Source: Erysipelotrichales bacterium
Lineage (GTDB): Bacteria > Bacillota_I > Bacilli_A > Erysipelotrichales > Erysipelotrichaceae
DNA: 64,000 nucleotides
Assembly: GCA_910576345.1 (NCBI GenBank)
Contig: CAJTIT010000011.1
Location: forward strand, 25,005 to 89,004
Reading direction: 5' to 3'
Part shown: piece by piece, positions 63,853 to 64,000 of the stretch
Layout of the letters: every line of letters begins with the position of its first letter
Position numbering within the stretch: the stretch's first letter is position 1
The notes under the pieces: generated by a model
The model's input: the letters and a program-made list of their open reading frames with translations, nothing else
The model's database searches: none
Told to the model about the DNA's origin: nothing
Translations under genes and position numbers: made by a program

Positions 63853-64000
63853 TGTCAAGATAGTGGACACATTTAATTGATCTTTTTTTGAAAATCATAG
63901 TTACTTTCATAATCATTTGGAGATTGATATTCACAATGGCTATGAATACGCACTGTGTTATAAAATGTTTCCACATATTCAAATACTAAGTGATACGCTT
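63853..64000 (-). mobile_element. IS3-family element, one end, inserted in IS30
   Basis: The terminus begins TGTCAAGATAGTGGACA at 63853-63869, a typical IS3-family end. The element runs beyond the window edge. Confidence 0.75.
63873..64000 (-). CDS. IS3-family transposase (OrfB), C-terminal fragment
   Basis: The last 41 residues are visible. FEYVETFYNTVRIHSHCEYQ followed by SPNDYE matches the C-terminal integrase motif of IS3/IS150 transposases (YNxxRxHxxLGxxSPxxYE). The gene starts outside the window. The stop is at 63873-63875, close to the element's end. Confidence 0.85.
   Translation of the reverse strand, partial: AYHLVFEYVETFYNTVRIHSHCEYQSPNDYESNYDFQKKIN

Noticed and set aside
1..64000. 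CRISPR array, rRNA operon, integrase or prophage
   Set aside because: I looked for regularly spaced repeats, rRNA-like sequence and phage structural genes and saw none; mobile elements are limited to IS remnants after 55 kb.

Overview
The window looks like a chromosome segment of a low-GC, host-associated Firmicute. The closest fit is an Erysipelotrichia-type gut bacterium, such as the Holdemania / Clostridium innocuum group. This is inference from gene content: a PolC-type replicative polymerase, a family II CBS-DRTGG pyrophosphatase, strong AGGAGG ribosome sites with GTG and TTG starts, FIVAR-rich surface glycosidases, a mannose-family PTS and CcpA-type cre sites. I could not search a database.

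Layout. Positions 1-970 hold the start of a mannose-family PTS operon on the minus strand (EIIA, EIIB, first codons of EIIC), divergent from a Cof-type HAD phosphatase. Positions 2.1-5.6 kb hold a tiny Asn-rich protein, a CopZ-like metal chaperone and an ankyrin protein / EF-G-like GTPase operon whose leader looks like a translational attenuator. Positions 5.7-16.1 kb carry an AI-2E-type permease, a secreted CotH-kinase protein, and a module of response regulator, histidine kinase, lipoprotein and ABC transporter; a shared 11-bp-spaced direct repeat lies at both promoters of that module. Positions 16.2-24.8 kb are housekeeping: polC, a frameshifted small gene, the pyrophosphatase and an HtrA protease. 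Positions 24.8-29.2 kb hold a DHHW / MBOAT / DUF4358 surface-acylation operon and a divergent L-lactate dehydrogenase.

Positions 29.2-39.1 kb combine a three-component sensor (binding lipoprotein, YesM-like kinase, YesN-like regulator) with a 1775-residue multidomain GH20 hexosaminidase whose promoter carries a perfect cre match. Together they suggest sensing and harvesting of host glycans. Positions 39.5-54.9 kb hold tRNA-Lys(CTT), a sirtuin, sbcCD, a small membrane protein, a heterodimeric ABC exporter, a two-gene envelope/coiled-coil operon, a SWIM-SNF2 helicase and a PHP phosphatase.

From 55.0 kb to the end the window is an accessory, decaying island. A superfamily 1 helicase with a C-terminal HEPN-like RNase motif sits between two inward-facing IS66-type ends; one of those ends supplies its last four codons and stop. 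A DUF1016 (YhcG-type nuclease) remnant abuts its start. Next come a DUF4062 gene broken by a nonsense codon and fused to an IS66 transposase tail, a KilA-N gene with a frameshifted tail, a 58-residue protein, three GNAT acetyltransferases with a membrane protein, and an IS30 transposase truncated by an IS3-family element. The helicase-HEPN fusion with its relic neighbours is the best candidate for an undescribed, probably anti-phage, system. The ankyrin/EF-G attenuator is the best candidate for undescribed regulation.
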